NCBI RefSeq assembly: GCF_016236915.1
Contig: NZ_JAEHOK010000016.1
Span: forward strand, 34,978-98,977
Direction: 5' to 3'
Origin: Salegentibacter maritimus
GTDB lineage: Bacteria > Bacteroidota > Bacteroidia > Flavobacteriales > Flavobacteriaceae
DNA: 64,000 nucleotides
This document shows positions 44,585 to 57,082 of the stretch, one piece after another (position 1 is the first letter of the stretch; each line of letters opens with the position of its first letter). The notes under the pieces are model-generated. The model did no database searches. It had not been told where the DNA came from and saw only the letters and a list, made by a program, of their open reading frames with translations. Position numbers and translations under genes: made by a program.

Positions 44585-47500
44585 TTAGAAACTTAATGAT
44601 ACATTAAAGAAATAGCTTCTTGATGTTGGTGAAGAACCATTTTCAAAACCTGTTGCATTTGTACCTGTTGCAAAAACAGATTCTGGATCAATTCCATTCA
44701 TATTACTATCTATCATCCAAACATTGTTAGCACTTAAACCAACTTTAGCTTTTGTAAGGGCCAGAACATCAACCCATTTTTCCGGTAAATCATAGCTTAA
44801 GTTAATATTTCGTAACCTAATATTAGTAGCATCATAAATATTAGCTTCGGTTATCCCAAGGTTTCCAACTCCAGCTACCGCCTCCCAGTAATTTTGGTGA
44901 CTTACAACTGCCTGGTTTTCCTTATATACATTTTCACTTGCTCCCTCTGGAGTAACATCTATAACCCCATCTACCACAAAATCTTCTCTTTGTCCGTTCA
45001 CTACCGTTTTTGCTGCAGTTCCCTGCAATTGCATTGCAGCATTTGTACCAGAGAAAATCTCACCACCAAACCTACCATCAATTAGGAAGCTAAAATTAAA
45101 ACGCTTCCATTTAAAAGAGTTATTCCATCCCACTAAAGCATCGGGCTGCTGGTTTCCTAAGTAAACCAGGTCTCCGTCAGACTCCAATGGCAAACCGCTC
45201 TCATTTAAAATAAGCTTACCAAAGTAAGGACTATTTTGGTCTTCCACCCTTCTAAATTTAGTACCATAAATATTACCATAGCCAGAACCAGCTTCTGCAA
45301 TAATCTCTACATTGTCATATCCGCCTAAACTATAACGATCTAAATCTGGTGTCAGCTCATTAAGTGTATTTTCATTCTTAGAGAAGTTTACATTTGTACT
45401 CCAAGATAAACCTTCAGGGTTATCTAAAATAGTTGCATTAAGCATTACTTCTATACCCTGATTCTGAATATCCCCTGCGTTAACTTTCTTCTTAGAATAA
45501 CCACTTAGAGGGTTTAGGTCTATTTCAATTAATTGTCTGGTAGCATTTGTTTTATACCAGGAGAAATCTAAACCTATTCTGTTATCTAAAAATCTAAGGT
45601 CAAAACCTGCTTCCCATGATTTAATCAACTCACTTTGCAAATCTGGGTTATACAAAACATTATTTCTTCCCGCCAGGGTTTTGTCATTAGAGTTTTTACC
45701 TAAATAATAAGAGTTATACAATTGGTAAGGGTCCAAATCGTTACCTACCTCTGCATAAGATGCACGAAGTTTACTAAATGTTATCCAGCCAGGCATTTCA
45801 CCACCAGTATCTTTTATAAGATCGTTTAGCACTACCGAAGTACTTACAGAAGGGTAAAAGAAAGAACGATTTTCTTTACTTAAGGAAGAAGACCAATCGT
45901 TTCTACCGGTAAGATCTAGAAATAAATATCCGTCATAATTAAGCTGGAAAGTACCGTAAATAGAGTTTATTTTATATTCGGTAGAACCTTCTTCAACTGT
46001 AGCTCTTTCTACCCCATTATTAATAGAAAAGAAATCCGGTACTTCTAACTCCCCAACATAAGCTTCTAATCTACTGGATTTTCGATGCATTAGGTTCCCC
46101 CCTAAAGAACCACTTACCCCAAAGTTACCTAGAATATCATCCTTTCTGGCAGTAAAAAGAGCACTGAAGTTATTCTCCATAAAAGTCCTTTTACCCAGAC
46201 TATATATTCCATTATCTACAATAGGGCTACCATCGTAAACCTTCTTCTCGGTGCTGGTAGTATACATATCACTACCTCCTTTAATTTCACCGGTCAACCA
46301 GTCTGCAAACTCATATTTTAAAGATCCATTTAATAGAAAACGATCTCTAGAGTCTGTATTGGTATTATATTTTGCATTCCAATAAGGATTTACCTGATCT
46401 GCATTGAACCAGGTCATTTTCCCAAATTCATCCTTAGGGTTCTTAAAATCTCTAATATCTACTGAACTTGGTAATTTATACATGGTGAAAAAAGCATTCG
46501 ATCTATTATCTCCACTTAAAGGACGGTTTGTAGCTTTGTTATTCATATACTGTACCTTAACATCGGTAGTCCATCTTTCATTGGGACCAAAAGTTGTTGT
46601 TGCCCTTGTTAAAAGATTGGTTCGGTTCAATTCTGCACCTGGAATCATACTTTCATTATCGAGATAACTAACCGAAGAGTAAACCGAAGTATTGTTTACC
46701 TTTTGTGAAAAAGAGAGACTTTGATTTAAGCTCACTCCAGTGTTAAAGAAATTTCCAACATTATCATAAGCCCTTAATGGCACTTCCTGTCCGTTATAAT
46801 CTGTAACTAATTGTCCTTCAATTTTTGGCCCCCAACTTAAAGTTGATTCTTCACCATATATATTGTTGGTTCCCTGTGCAAATGAACTCTGCATATCAGG
46901 AGTTAAAAATAATTCCTCAAAACCCAAGTTTACATTATATGTAATACCCAATCCTTCTTGCGCTTTACCTGATTTTGTTGTGATCAAAATCACCCCATTA
47001 CCAGCTCTAGATCCATACAGAGCTGCTGCAGAAGCACCTTTAAGAACCGACATACTTTCAATATTCTCAGGATCAATGTCACCCAAGCCATTTCCTGTAT
47101 CCCGACTGGGATTAAAATAATCATTATTTTCAGCTCCCGTGAAGTTATCCATAGGCACCCCATCTACCACTATAAGTGGCTGGTTATCTCCTGTCAAGGA
47201 GTTATTACCCCTTAAAACAATTTTAGAAGAACTAGCAGGTCCACCGCTACCACGTACAACGTTTAATCCTGCAACCTTACCAGTGAAGGCATTAGCAAGA
47301 TTACTTTCACGACTTTCCACTAATTCCTCTCCACCTACTTCCTGTAATGCGTAGCCAAGGGATTTCTGCTCTCTCTTAATTCCAAGAGCCGTTACCACCA
47401 CTTCATCAAGCGCCTGGGTATCGGGGGCTAATTTAATTTGAATTTCCGAACCATCGGGCTTAACTTCCTGGGCTATATACCCCAGCATAGAAAACTGTAG

Positions 47501-47710
47501 AGTACTTCCCTCATTAATTTCAATACTAAACATTCCATCGAAATCGGAAGAGACCCCATTGCTAGTTCCTTTTTCAATTACGTTAACTCCCGGAAGCGGC
47601 ATGCCGTTTTCGGCATCTACAATACTACCGCTCACCGTTTGAGTTTGTGCCAGCATCAAATTAATGCTGCACAAGAATAAACAAGCAAACAAGAATAATT
47701 TTCTGTTCAT
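44585..47710 (-). CDS. SusC/RagA-family TonB-dependent receptor
   Basis: This is an outer-membrane glycan importer of 1041 residues, the full length for this family. After a signal peptide (FACLFLCSINLMLAQTQ) come a carboxypeptidase-regulatory-like domain (SGSIVDAENGMPLPGVNVIE), the plug with LDEVVVTALGIKREQKSLGYA and NQPLIVVDGVPMDNF, and the 22-strand barrel ending in YFFNVSLSF. The terminal F is the usual barrel-assembly signal. Unlike the receptor at the left edge it has no STN domain, so it does not need a FecR partner. It pairs with the SusD gene downstream. Confidence 0.94.
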   Translation of the reverse strand: MNRKLFLFACLFLCSINLMLAQTQTVSGSIVDAENGMPLPGVNVIEKGTSNGVSSDFDGMFSIEINEGSTLQFSMLGYIAQEVKPDGSEIQIKLAPDTQALDEVVVTALGIKREQKSLGYALQEVGGEELVESRESNLANAFTGKVAGLNVVRGSGGPASSSKIVLRGNNSLTGDNQPLIVVDGVPMDNFTGAENNDYFNPSRDTGNGLGDIDPENIESMSVLKGASAAALYGSRAGNGVILITTKSGKAQEGLGITYNVNLGFEELFLTPDMQSSFAQGTNNIYGEESTLSWGPKIEGQLVTDYNGQEVPLRAYDNVGNFFNTGVSLNQSLSFSQKVNNTSVYSSVSYLDNESMIPGAELNRTNLLTRATTTFGPNERWTTDVKVQYMNNKATNRPLSGDNRSNAFFTMYKLPSSVDIRDFKNPKDEFGKMTWFNADQVNPYWNAKYNTNTDSRDRFLLNGSLKYEFADWLTGEIKGGSDMYTTSTEKKVYDGSPIVDNGIYSLGKRTFMENNFSALFTARKDDILGNFGVSGSLGGNLMHRKSSRLEAYVGELEVPDFFSINNGVERATVEEGSTEYKINSIYGTFQLNYDGYLFLDLTGRNDWSSSLSKENRSFFYPSVSTSVVLNDLIKDTGGEMPGWITFSKLRASYAEVGNDLDPYQLYNSYYLGKNSNDKTLAGRNNVLYNPDLQSELIKSWEAGFDLRFLDNRIGLDFSWYKTNATRQLIEIDLNPLSGYSKKKVNAGDIQNQGIEVMLNATILDNPEGLSWSTNVNFSKNENTLNELTPDLDRYSLGGYDNVEIIAEAGSGYGNIYGTKFRRVEDQNSPYFGKLILNESGLPLESDGDLVYLGNQQPDALVGWNNSFKWKRFNFSFLIDGRFGGEIFSGTNAAMQLQGTAAKTVVNGQREDFVVDGVIDVTPEGASENVYKENQAVVSHQNYWEAVAGVGNLGITEANIYDATNIRLRNINLSYDLPEKWVDVLALTKAKVGLSANNVWMIDSNMNGIDPESVFATGTNATGFENGSSPTSRSYFFNVSLSF

Positions 47711-47843
47711 TACACTATAAGTTTTAGTTAAATTTAATCACAAGGCAAAACCCTGTTTTCTTAATTTTAACCAAAAATTGATATAAATTTTAAATATCAA
47801 TAATAATTTCGACTGACAACACATTTCAATCGCTGGACAAACG

Positions 47844-47858
47844 AAAACGTTATCGTTT
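47844..47858. promoter_or_regulatory. Palindromic operator candidate, AAACG-TTAT-CGTTT
   Basis: AAACG, a four-base spacer TTAT and CGTTT form a perfect 5-bp inverted repeat 134-148 bp upstream of the SusC ATG. LacI-type operators often have centred CG in similar A/T-rich arms. No LacI gene is in this window, so the cognate regulator is unknown. Confidence 0.3.
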
Positions 47859-48179
47859 AACCTAATTAAAGCTTCATTTATAGCTAAAATGCACGAAGAC
47901 CATAAAGTTTTATATTCTTTTTATGGGAAATCAAAGCCTTAAACAAAAGTTTTAATTACCAAAAAAATCAATATATCTTAGACTACTAAATTTGATTTTT
48001 AACATGCTAGCGGTGCATTAACTGAATACTAAAAAAATCTTAAAAAACGAACAAAACTAAAAGCCTTAGATTAACTCTGTTACCCCAAAAACAGCAATTA
48101 AAAACATCTAAAACTCAATTTTATTAAAGCTGAAGTAGGATTCACCACTAAACAAAAAATTAAAATTATACAAGAAAGC

Positions 48180-48216
48180 GGGACAAACATAGGTTCCCAC
48201 CTGTTTTGTCCCGCCT
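48180..48216 (-). terminator. Hairpin terminator after PNGase F-like gene
   Basis: GCGGGACAAACATAGGT (48180-48196) pairs with ACCTGTTTTGTCCCGC (48201-48216) with one bulge. It lies 37 bp after the PNGase F-like stop, and the minus strand after it is T-rich. It marks the end of the upstream gene cluster. Confidence 0.7.
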
Positions 48217-48252
48217 TAATTTTTAAAATTGATATATAGATCTACCTATATC

Positions 48253-49446
48253 TTATTCTTCATAAACAAGATATGCCGTAACCAACCAGTGATTCAGTTT
48301 ATCTCCGTCTACTGGGGTGGCATCAATATCAATTAACAGCTCATGTTTTCCCGCTTGCAAATCTCCAAGATCTAACTCATAAGGCGCCACTTTTGAACCG
48401 GGGCACCAATTAGACCTCGATAAATCTGAAGAAGCCAAACGCTCCTGAACCTCACTAAAAACTTTTTCTCCCTGTCTATTATAAGCTCGAGCTGAATCTT
48501 TACGAATCCAAACGCCAGAAGATGGATTAAACCTTCTAAAACTTGCGCAGTCGTCTCGCCATGGAATGGTATCTAAAACGGTATCAGAATTGAATTTCAC
48601 CGTATTTCTCAACTGTATAAATTCATCACCACCACTATGTCCACCATGACCGGTTGTAATGTAATAAAGCTTAACGTTTTTAGCTTTCTCCGGTAATTCA
48701 AACTCTGCTTTTAGCGGACTAAAAGCAAAAAGGTCGGGATGTTTTTGTCCTGCATAATAAACAGTATTTACCAATGGCTTTACAATCTTCTTACTTAACT
48801 CACGCCCAGAATACTCAAAATCGACACTAATAGTATAACCCTCAGGCGTCCAGGTATCTATCCAGGCCCCTATAAGTATTTCACCTGTAAGCTCGCTTTC
48901 TAACTGAGAAACATCCATCTCCCAGGACACTTCATCTTCCCACCTTGGAACATAAACAGGCCTATTATACTTTATGTTTGGATTCTTTTCTTCATCACTG
49001 TAGTATCCCACTCCAAAAGGAGTCATAAACCTTAAAACCTCCAATGCAGGCTCATAATCTCCTCCCAATTTAATTCCCGGGTATTCACCACGTCCTGCCT
49101 CTTTCGGGTAAGAAGCATTTCCTTTCGCTACATCAATAAAGTCTAGCTTATCTGGATTTGGAATTACAAATAGAGATCCAGATTTATCCCAACGATCGCC
49201 GGCAGATTTCACTGTTACTTTAACCTTTAAATCAGTACCCCTGGGATATTTGGGAACATTGATTTTCTTTAAAATAATACGCCCGGACTGTAGATACTCC
49301 ACATTGGCAATATTTTTCTTTTCCCCATTAAAATTTACAGGCACTTCATCAAACACACTAATTGTTTTTACCTCCTGCGCCAAAACAGGAGTAATTATAA
49401 GTGCAAAAGCTAGGCTCAAACAATTTTTAACTATAGATTTAAGCAT
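48253..49446 (-). CDS. PNGase F-family peptide-N-glycosidase-like protein
   Basis: This is a secreted 397-residue protein with a signal peptide ending AQE and clear similarity to the two-domain peptide-N4-(N-acetylglucosaminyl)asparagine amidase F, which releases whole N-glycans from glycoproteins. Segments I recognise are WDKSGSLFVIPN, WIDTWTPEGYTISVDFEYSG, ITTGHGGHSGGDEF and SNWCPGSKVAPYELDL. By my recall alignment, the catalytic Asp60 and Glu206 of PNGase F correspond to Asp87 and Glu275 here. Glu118 is replaced by Asp197, and Trp120 is kept as Trp199. Activity is likely but not certain. It follows GH2 at 95 bp and has its own terminator. Confidence 0.87.
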   Translation of the reverse strand: MLKSIVKNCLSLAFALIITPVLAQEVKTISVFDEVPVNFNGEKKNIANVEYLQSGRIILKKINVPKYPRGTDLKVKVTVKSAGDRWDKSGSLFVIPNPDKLDFIDVAKGNASYPKEAGRGEYPGIKLGGDYEPALEVLRFMTPFGVGYYSDEEKNPNIKYNRPVYVPRWEDEVSWEMDVSQLESELTGEILIGAWIDTWTPEGYTISVDFEYSGRELSKKIVKPLVNTVYYAGQKHPDLFAFSPLKAEFELPEKAKNVKLYYITTGHGGHSGGDEFIQLRNTVKFNSDTVLDTIPWRDDCASFRRFNPSSGVWIRKDSARAYNRQGEKVFSEVQERLASSDLSRSNWCPGSKVAPYELDLGDLQAGKHELLIDIDATPVDGDKLNHWLVTAYLVYEE

Positions 49447-49541
49447 TATTGTATACTTTATTTAATATTTATTTTGATTTAAATTTATTCACAAAGTGAA
49501 AACTCACAATTATAAAAGTTGGTAAGGTCTTCAATAGTCCT

Positions 49542-52697
<3,156 letters not shown>

Positions 52698-52800
52698 TTA
52701 TTTCGATTAATTCTTTTATTTCAAGTAAGGTGTTTTAAAAAAGATATTTACTCATACTAAATCAGCAGCTTTTGGCAAGCTAAAAAAATTATCAACCTGA

Positions 52801-52845
52801 GTCTAAATATTGCTAAATTCAGTAGTACAAAAAAGAAATTTAGAC
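52801..52845. promoter_or_regulatory. Inverted repeat upstream of GH2 gene
   Basis: GTCTAAAT (52801-52808) and ATTTAGAC (52838-52845) flank 29 bases, 110 bp upstream of the GH2 ATG. It might be a regulator-binding site or simply a hairpin between two genes. Confidence 0.25.
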
Positions 52846-52901
52846 CAATAACCTGCCATTAGGGCTGAATCGATCGACAAGTGTTAATGCTAAGTATTTT
52901 T

Positions 52902-53990
52902 TCAATTAACTATTTTCAATAATAATCGACCATAAGCCTCGGCATACTTTTTCATTCCGGCGTCATTAGGATGAACCCCATCTATAAAATCATCCTGATC
53001 TAAACCAAGATCTTCATTTTCCAAAAGATAAACATTTCTATAGCCTTTTCTTTCCAGGAATTCAAAAGCTTCCCTATTTGCATTGTTTAGCAATTGATAT
53101 TTCTTTTTTTCGGGATTATATACTTCACCATAGGGGTAGCCTGCATGATCGGTGAGTACTATTGGTGTTTCAGGATTTAATTTCCGAAGGGCCTCCACAC
53201 TTTTTATAAGTCGCTTTTTAGCTTCTTCGGCATCCAAACCCTGGCCGGGATTAAAGTTTGCGAGACAATCTAAAACAAAAATTTCTGCCTCTAGTTGTGA
53301 AAGGTAGTTAATAACTTCTTTCTCCAGTTTCCCATTCCCAGAAAAACCATAGTTAAAAACCGGAATATCAATTTTTTGTGACAAAAAAGTAGTCCAGGTA
53401 GTACCAGGTCTTCCCGAGCACGCCCCCTGGGTAATGGATGTTCCGTATATCACAATGGGTGCCTGATTATTAACCGGCACATTTCTAAAAAATGAATCTT
53501 TATCCACACCAATCTCCATATAGGAAACAGTATTATAAAGCGGCAGATATAAACGTAGATTATGCTTTATGCCATTTACAGTATCTTTTAACCGGTAATG
53601 ATATGAAATGGTATCCTGAAATTGGTAACGGCCCTTAAGCCATTTCCAGGTATTATCTTGAGAGAGATACAAATCTACCCCACTAACGCCGGTAGCAGGC
53701 ATATGCGGAAATTGTAATGGCCCATTCACCACATATTTAACAATAACCCGAGAAGCATCGGTCTCAAAATCAACATAAACGCCGGAAGGGTTCTTAGATA
53801 ACTCCCAAACTCTTTTTCTTACCAGGTTTTGCATAGAATCGGGAAAGCGTTGATAAGGATTAGATGTAGAAGCCTTTACTTTTCCACCCAGCTCCATTTC
53901 TGCTGTATTATACCAATCTAATTCTACCTCATTCTGCCCTATTGAAATGCCAAAGCATAACAATAAAACCAAGCTTAGAAAACTTTTCAT
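52902..53990 (-). CDS. SGNH-hydrolase esterase with GxDLY domain
   Basis: This is a secreted two-domain esterase of 362 residues. An N-terminal beta-sandwich carries the GxDLY motif (ATGVSGVDLYLSQDNTW), and a C-terminal SGNH/GDSL hydrolase domain has nucleophile Ser in YGTSITQGACSGRPG, Gly in YGFSGNG, Asn in LDCLANFNPGQG and the catalytic Asp-His in DGVHPNDAGM. Members of this Lipase_GDSL_3 type are common in Bacteroidota glycan loci and remove acetyl groups from sugars. It lies 8 bp after the Kelch-symporter gene, suggesting action on the same substrate. Confidence 0.87.
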   Translation of the reverse strand: MKSFLSLVLLLCFGISIGQNEVELDWYNTAEMELGGKVKASTSNPYQRFPDSMQNLVRKRVWELSKNPSGVYVDFETDASRVIVKYVVNGPLQFPHMPATGVSGVDLYLSQDNTWKWLKGRYQFQDTISYHYRLKDTVNGIKHNLRLYLPLYNTVSYMEIGVDKDSFFRNVPVNNQAPIVIYGTSITQGACSGRPGTTWTTFLSQKIDIPVFNYGFSGNGKLEKEVINYLSQLEAEIFVLDCLANFNPGQGLDAEEAKKRLIKSVEALRKLNPETPIVLTDHAGYPYGEVYNPEKKKYQLLNNANREAFEFLERKGYRNVYLLENEDLGLDQDDFIDGVHPNDAGMKKYAEAYGRLLLKIVN

Positions 53991-53998
53991 TTCTATAA

Positions 53999-56689
53999 TT
54001 AATTTTGATTTAAGTGCTTATGATAAACCAGGTCTTTAGAATTATTATTGTTTTCAACCTTAAATATCAAACTAGCCAAATAGCCCCCTATTACACAAAC
54101 CGGAATGGCGATAAGCGGATAAATATAAAAATTAATAGGCGTATAATATTTAACGAGCACTAAAGAAGCTACACTAAGTACAGCCCCAATCAAGGTACCC
54201 ACCCAATTGGCTTTTTTAAAGAAAATTCCCAACATAAACACTCCCGCCAGAGCACTTCCAAAAAGACCTACTATTTCCTGAAAAAAGAAAAATAGCGAAG
54301 CAATTGGATAAGCTGCCATAAACGCAGCAACCGAAGTTCCCAGTACACCAACCGTAATGGTTACCCACCTGGCAACTTTCATAGTGGTAACTTCTGTATG
54401 ATTCTTATTAAATCGTTTATAAAAGTCTACTGTAATTACGGTAGAAACACTGTGCATACTACTATCAAGGCTAGACATAGCTGCAGAGTAAATTCCGGCA
54501 ATCACCAAACCGGCTACTCCCGGAGGAAGATGGTCTGCAATAAATAAAGGGAATATTCCGTCGTTTTGCATTCCTACCTGTAAAAACTCGGGATTATCCC
54601 TAAAATAAACATATAGGAAAGTCCCCATTAGGAAAATAAGCAATCCTGCCGGAATAGAGACAATTCCGTTCATCCAGATACTTTTTCTGGCTTCTTTTTC
54701 ATTTGAAGTTGTTAAATAACGCTGTACTACCGCCTGATCTGTGGTGTACGGAGCAAAATTAAGGGCAAAAGTCCCTAAAAATAAAGACCAGGTTACCACT
54801 TCGGTATAGCTCCATCTAAAGTCGAAAAGTTGAAATTTACTATCTTCATAAGCCGTAGAGAAAATATAGCTCACATCTCCTATATCTACCGCTATATAAA
54901 TAAGGCCAAGAATAAGACCACCAATAAGTACGATTACCTGAATAACATCGGTCCAAATAACCGCTTCTATACCTCCCATTACAGTATAAACAATAGCTAA
55001 TATCCCCATAATAATAATGGCCGAATAAATATCTATGCCAACTACAGTAGATAGAGCAAGTGCAGGTAAGTAAACAACAATTCCCATTCTGGCCAATTGA
55101 AACAGCACAAAAGAACCACTTCCAAACATCCTGATTACAATATTAAAGCGTTTTTCAAGATATTCGTAGGCAGTTGTAATATTCAACTTTCTAAAAAATG
55201 GCAGATAAAAGGTTATAATAAGGGGCACGATAAGTAAAATGGTAAAGTAACCGAGATAAGCTTGCCAATCGTAACTAAATGCCAGTGCCGGTTGGGAAAG
55301 ATAGGTAATAGCACTTAGCATCGTAGCATAAATACTCAAACCGGCCGCCCACCATGGTATTCTACCTCCTGCTAAAAAATAATCGGAAGTACTTTTATTT
55401 CTTCTTGAAAAATACCACCCAATTCCAATCATTAAAGCCAAATATGCAATTAAGGTTGTATAATTAATCCATCCAAAATCTGTTTCACGAGGAGTCACAT
55501 TAATTTTATGGATAGCTGATGTACGTACTCCGGGGCTAAGCTCCCCTAACGGAATAATAATATCGTCTTCCCACTGTAGGGCTTTTGCCACTACTTGAGT
55601 TTTACCCGGAATTTCACCTCTTTTGGTCCAGGTATCGGTAATCGTGTGATAGGCCCAAATAGTTTTTGAAAAAGAAGTGTTTTGAAAGTTCTCTGAAATT
55701 GCCTGGGATAGCGAATCGATTTTACTGGCCACAATGGAAGAATCAAGGTTTTGCTGTTGAAGCGCTTTTAGTTGATTTTGTAGCTGAAGTCTATCTTTGT
55801 ATAGTTGATTTTCACCTCCTGCTCCTCCAAAGATCAAAATATGCGCATCTCCTAGCTTGGTTGCCGGAGCAGCCCCGATATAACCGCCGTCTAACCCGGG
55901 GGTTTCATTTGAAGGGACATCGCCCTTGGCTATCCATTTTTTTGACAAGGGATTGTATTGCCATACATCTGACAAAAACTCGTTTGGATCTTCGGCACCG
56001 GGGTTGTAATGGGTACCACTAAAAACATAAACCACATTGGTCTTTCCATTGTTTTGAGCTATTACCACCGGTTGAATACGTCCTTTCCCCGGAATATCTT
56101 CCAGCTGTTTCCAACCCTGGAGATCTGAATACGAGTAAAAAGCTTTTGTAGACTTACCTCCCGGCTCTTTTTGACCTCCGGCAACATAAATTTTGTCGCC
56201 AATTAGGCTTGCTTCCATATTTGCCAATGGGACGGGTAAAGAAGGTTTTTCTTCTACCAAAAGCTGTTTAGCTTTTGCATCCCATTTTAAAAGAAAAACA
56301 TCTTTGTAAACCCCCTCTTTGTTCATCCCCCCAATACACCATAAACCTTCACTGGTTGTTACTGAAGCGCCATAAGCCATTGGCTTAGAAAGACTTTTAT
56401 CTACATTTATCCAGTTAAATTCGCTTTTATCCTTTTCAAGTACATAAATATTATTGTAATAAACCTTATCACCACCATCCCAAACAGAACGATCCGGAAA
56501 ATTAGCTCCGCCCGCAATTATCAATGCATCATTATGAATCCCGGTAAAACTTCCGTTCACCCCTTTCTCTAAAGGTAAATTAGGTAAGGAATCCCAGCTA
56601 AATTCTATTTTTTCATCGGTTTGTGCATTTAATGAAGGGGCCGTAAGCACAAAAAATAAACTTAAAACCCAAAAAAGACGAATATACAT
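53999..56689 (-). CDS. Kelch mutarotase fused to sodium:solute symporter
   Basis: This 896-residue fusion has a signal peptide (LFWVLSLFFVLTAPSLNAQ) and a Kelch-type beta-propeller (about 30-385) like the cyclically permuted mutarotase/N-acetylneuraminate epimerase NanM. The propeller repeats include ALIIAGGANFPD, GLWCIGGMNKEG, KIYVAGGQKEPG and AHILIFGGAGGEN. From about residue 405 a complete SSS transporter with 13-14 helices follows (SDYFLAGGRIPWWAAGLSIY, PAGLLIFLMG, AAMSSLDSSMHSVSTVITVDF). The propeller would sit in the periplasm and feed the right anomer to the transporter. With the neighbouring sialate O-acetylesterase this points to sialic acid or a related sugar, but no nanA or nanH gene is in the window. 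Confidence 0.9.
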   Translation of the reverse strand: MYIRLFWVLSLFFVLTAPSLNAQTDEKIEFSWDSLPNLPLEKGVNGSFTGIHNDALIIAGGANFPDRSVWDGGDKVYYNNIYVLEKDKSEFNWINVDKSLSKPMAYGASVTTSEGLWCIGGMNKEGVYKDVFLLKWDAKAKQLLVEEKPSLPVPLANMEASLIGDKIYVAGGQKEPGGKSTKAFYSYSDLQGWKQLEDIPGKGRIQPVVIAQNNGKTNVVYVFSGTHYNPGAEDPNEFLSDVWQYNPLSKKWIAKGDVPSNETPGLDGGYIGAAPATKLGDAHILIFGGAGGENQLYKDRLQLQNQLKALQQQNLDSSIVASKIDSLSQAISENFQNTSFSKTIWAYHTITDTWTKRGEIPGKTQVVAKALQWEDDIIIPLGELSPGVRTSAIHKINVTPRETDFGWINYTTLIAYLALMIGIGWYFSRRNKSTSDYFLAGGRIPWWAAGLSIYATMLSAITYLSQPALAFSYDWQAYLGYFTILLIVPLIITFYLPFFRKLNITTAYEYLEKRFNIVIRMFGSGSFVLFQLARMGIVVYLPALALSTVVGIDIYSAIIIMGILAIVYTVMGGIEAVIWTDVIQVIVLIGGLILGLIYIAVDIGDVSYIFSTAYEDSKFQLFDFRWSYTEVVTWSLFLGTFALNFAPYTTDQAVVQRYLTTSNEKEARKSIWMNGIVSIPAGLLIFLMGTFLYVYFRDNPEFLQVGMQNDGIFPLFIADHLPPGVAGLVIAGIYSAAMSSLDSSMHSVSTVITVDFYKRFNKNHTEVTTMKVARWVTITVGVLGTSVAAFMAAYPIASLFFFFQEIVGLFGSALAGVFMLGIFFKKANWVGTLIGAVLSVASLVLVKYYTPINFYIYPLIAIPVCVIGGYLASLIFKVENNNNSKDLVYHKHLNQN

Positions 56690-56766
56690 ATACTATATTT
56701 TTTGGCCTAAGATACTAATTTTGTATTATGTTATACATATAAACCAAATATTTTCTTTAATAAGTC

Positions 56767-57063
56767 TTAAATTTTAGCGAAGATAAACGAACTCAGGGTC
56801 CAGATACAGCTTATTAATAAAATTAAAAGAGTCCAAAATGAATAATCTCTAATCTTAAACTTTATCTTTTTCCAATTTTTAAAACTAATAATAAGTAAGA
56901 TGAATTGCGCCAGGGCAAAAGGAATGGTAATCATCTCCATAACTACCCCTATTAAGATGTAATCGAGTTTAAATATGTGATAGTTCAGGTATAAAAAGCC
57001 AAAGTAGCCTGCGATAAAAAGACTTACCCAAAATAAGCGCTTCGAGGAATAAGCTTTTTTCAC
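56767..57063 (-). CDS. Small three-helix membrane protein, unknown function
   Basis: This 98-residue protein has three hydrophobic helices (about 10-28, 33-57 and 74-95) separated by short polar loops. No family is recognised. It lies between the sialate O-acetylesterase gene (19-bp gap) and the symporter gene (77-bp gap) in the same direction, so it is probably part of the same transcript. It might assist the transporter, but this is a guess. Confidence 0.65.
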   Translation of the reverse strand: MKKAYSSKRLFWVSLFIAGYFGFLYLNYHIFKLDYILIGVVMEMITIPFALAQFILLIISFKNWKKIKFKIRDYSFWTLLILLISCIWTLSSFIFAKI

Positions 57064-57082
57064 GGACTTTATTTAAATTCAA

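Larger units (their letters stand above)
47711..48252. promoter_or_regulatory. Control region upstream of susC
   Basis: This 542-bp non-coding region lies between the end of the PNGase F-like gene and the SusC start. It holds the terminator of the upstream gene (48180-48216) and a palindromic operator candidate (47844-47858). No open frame of note. Confidence 0.55.
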
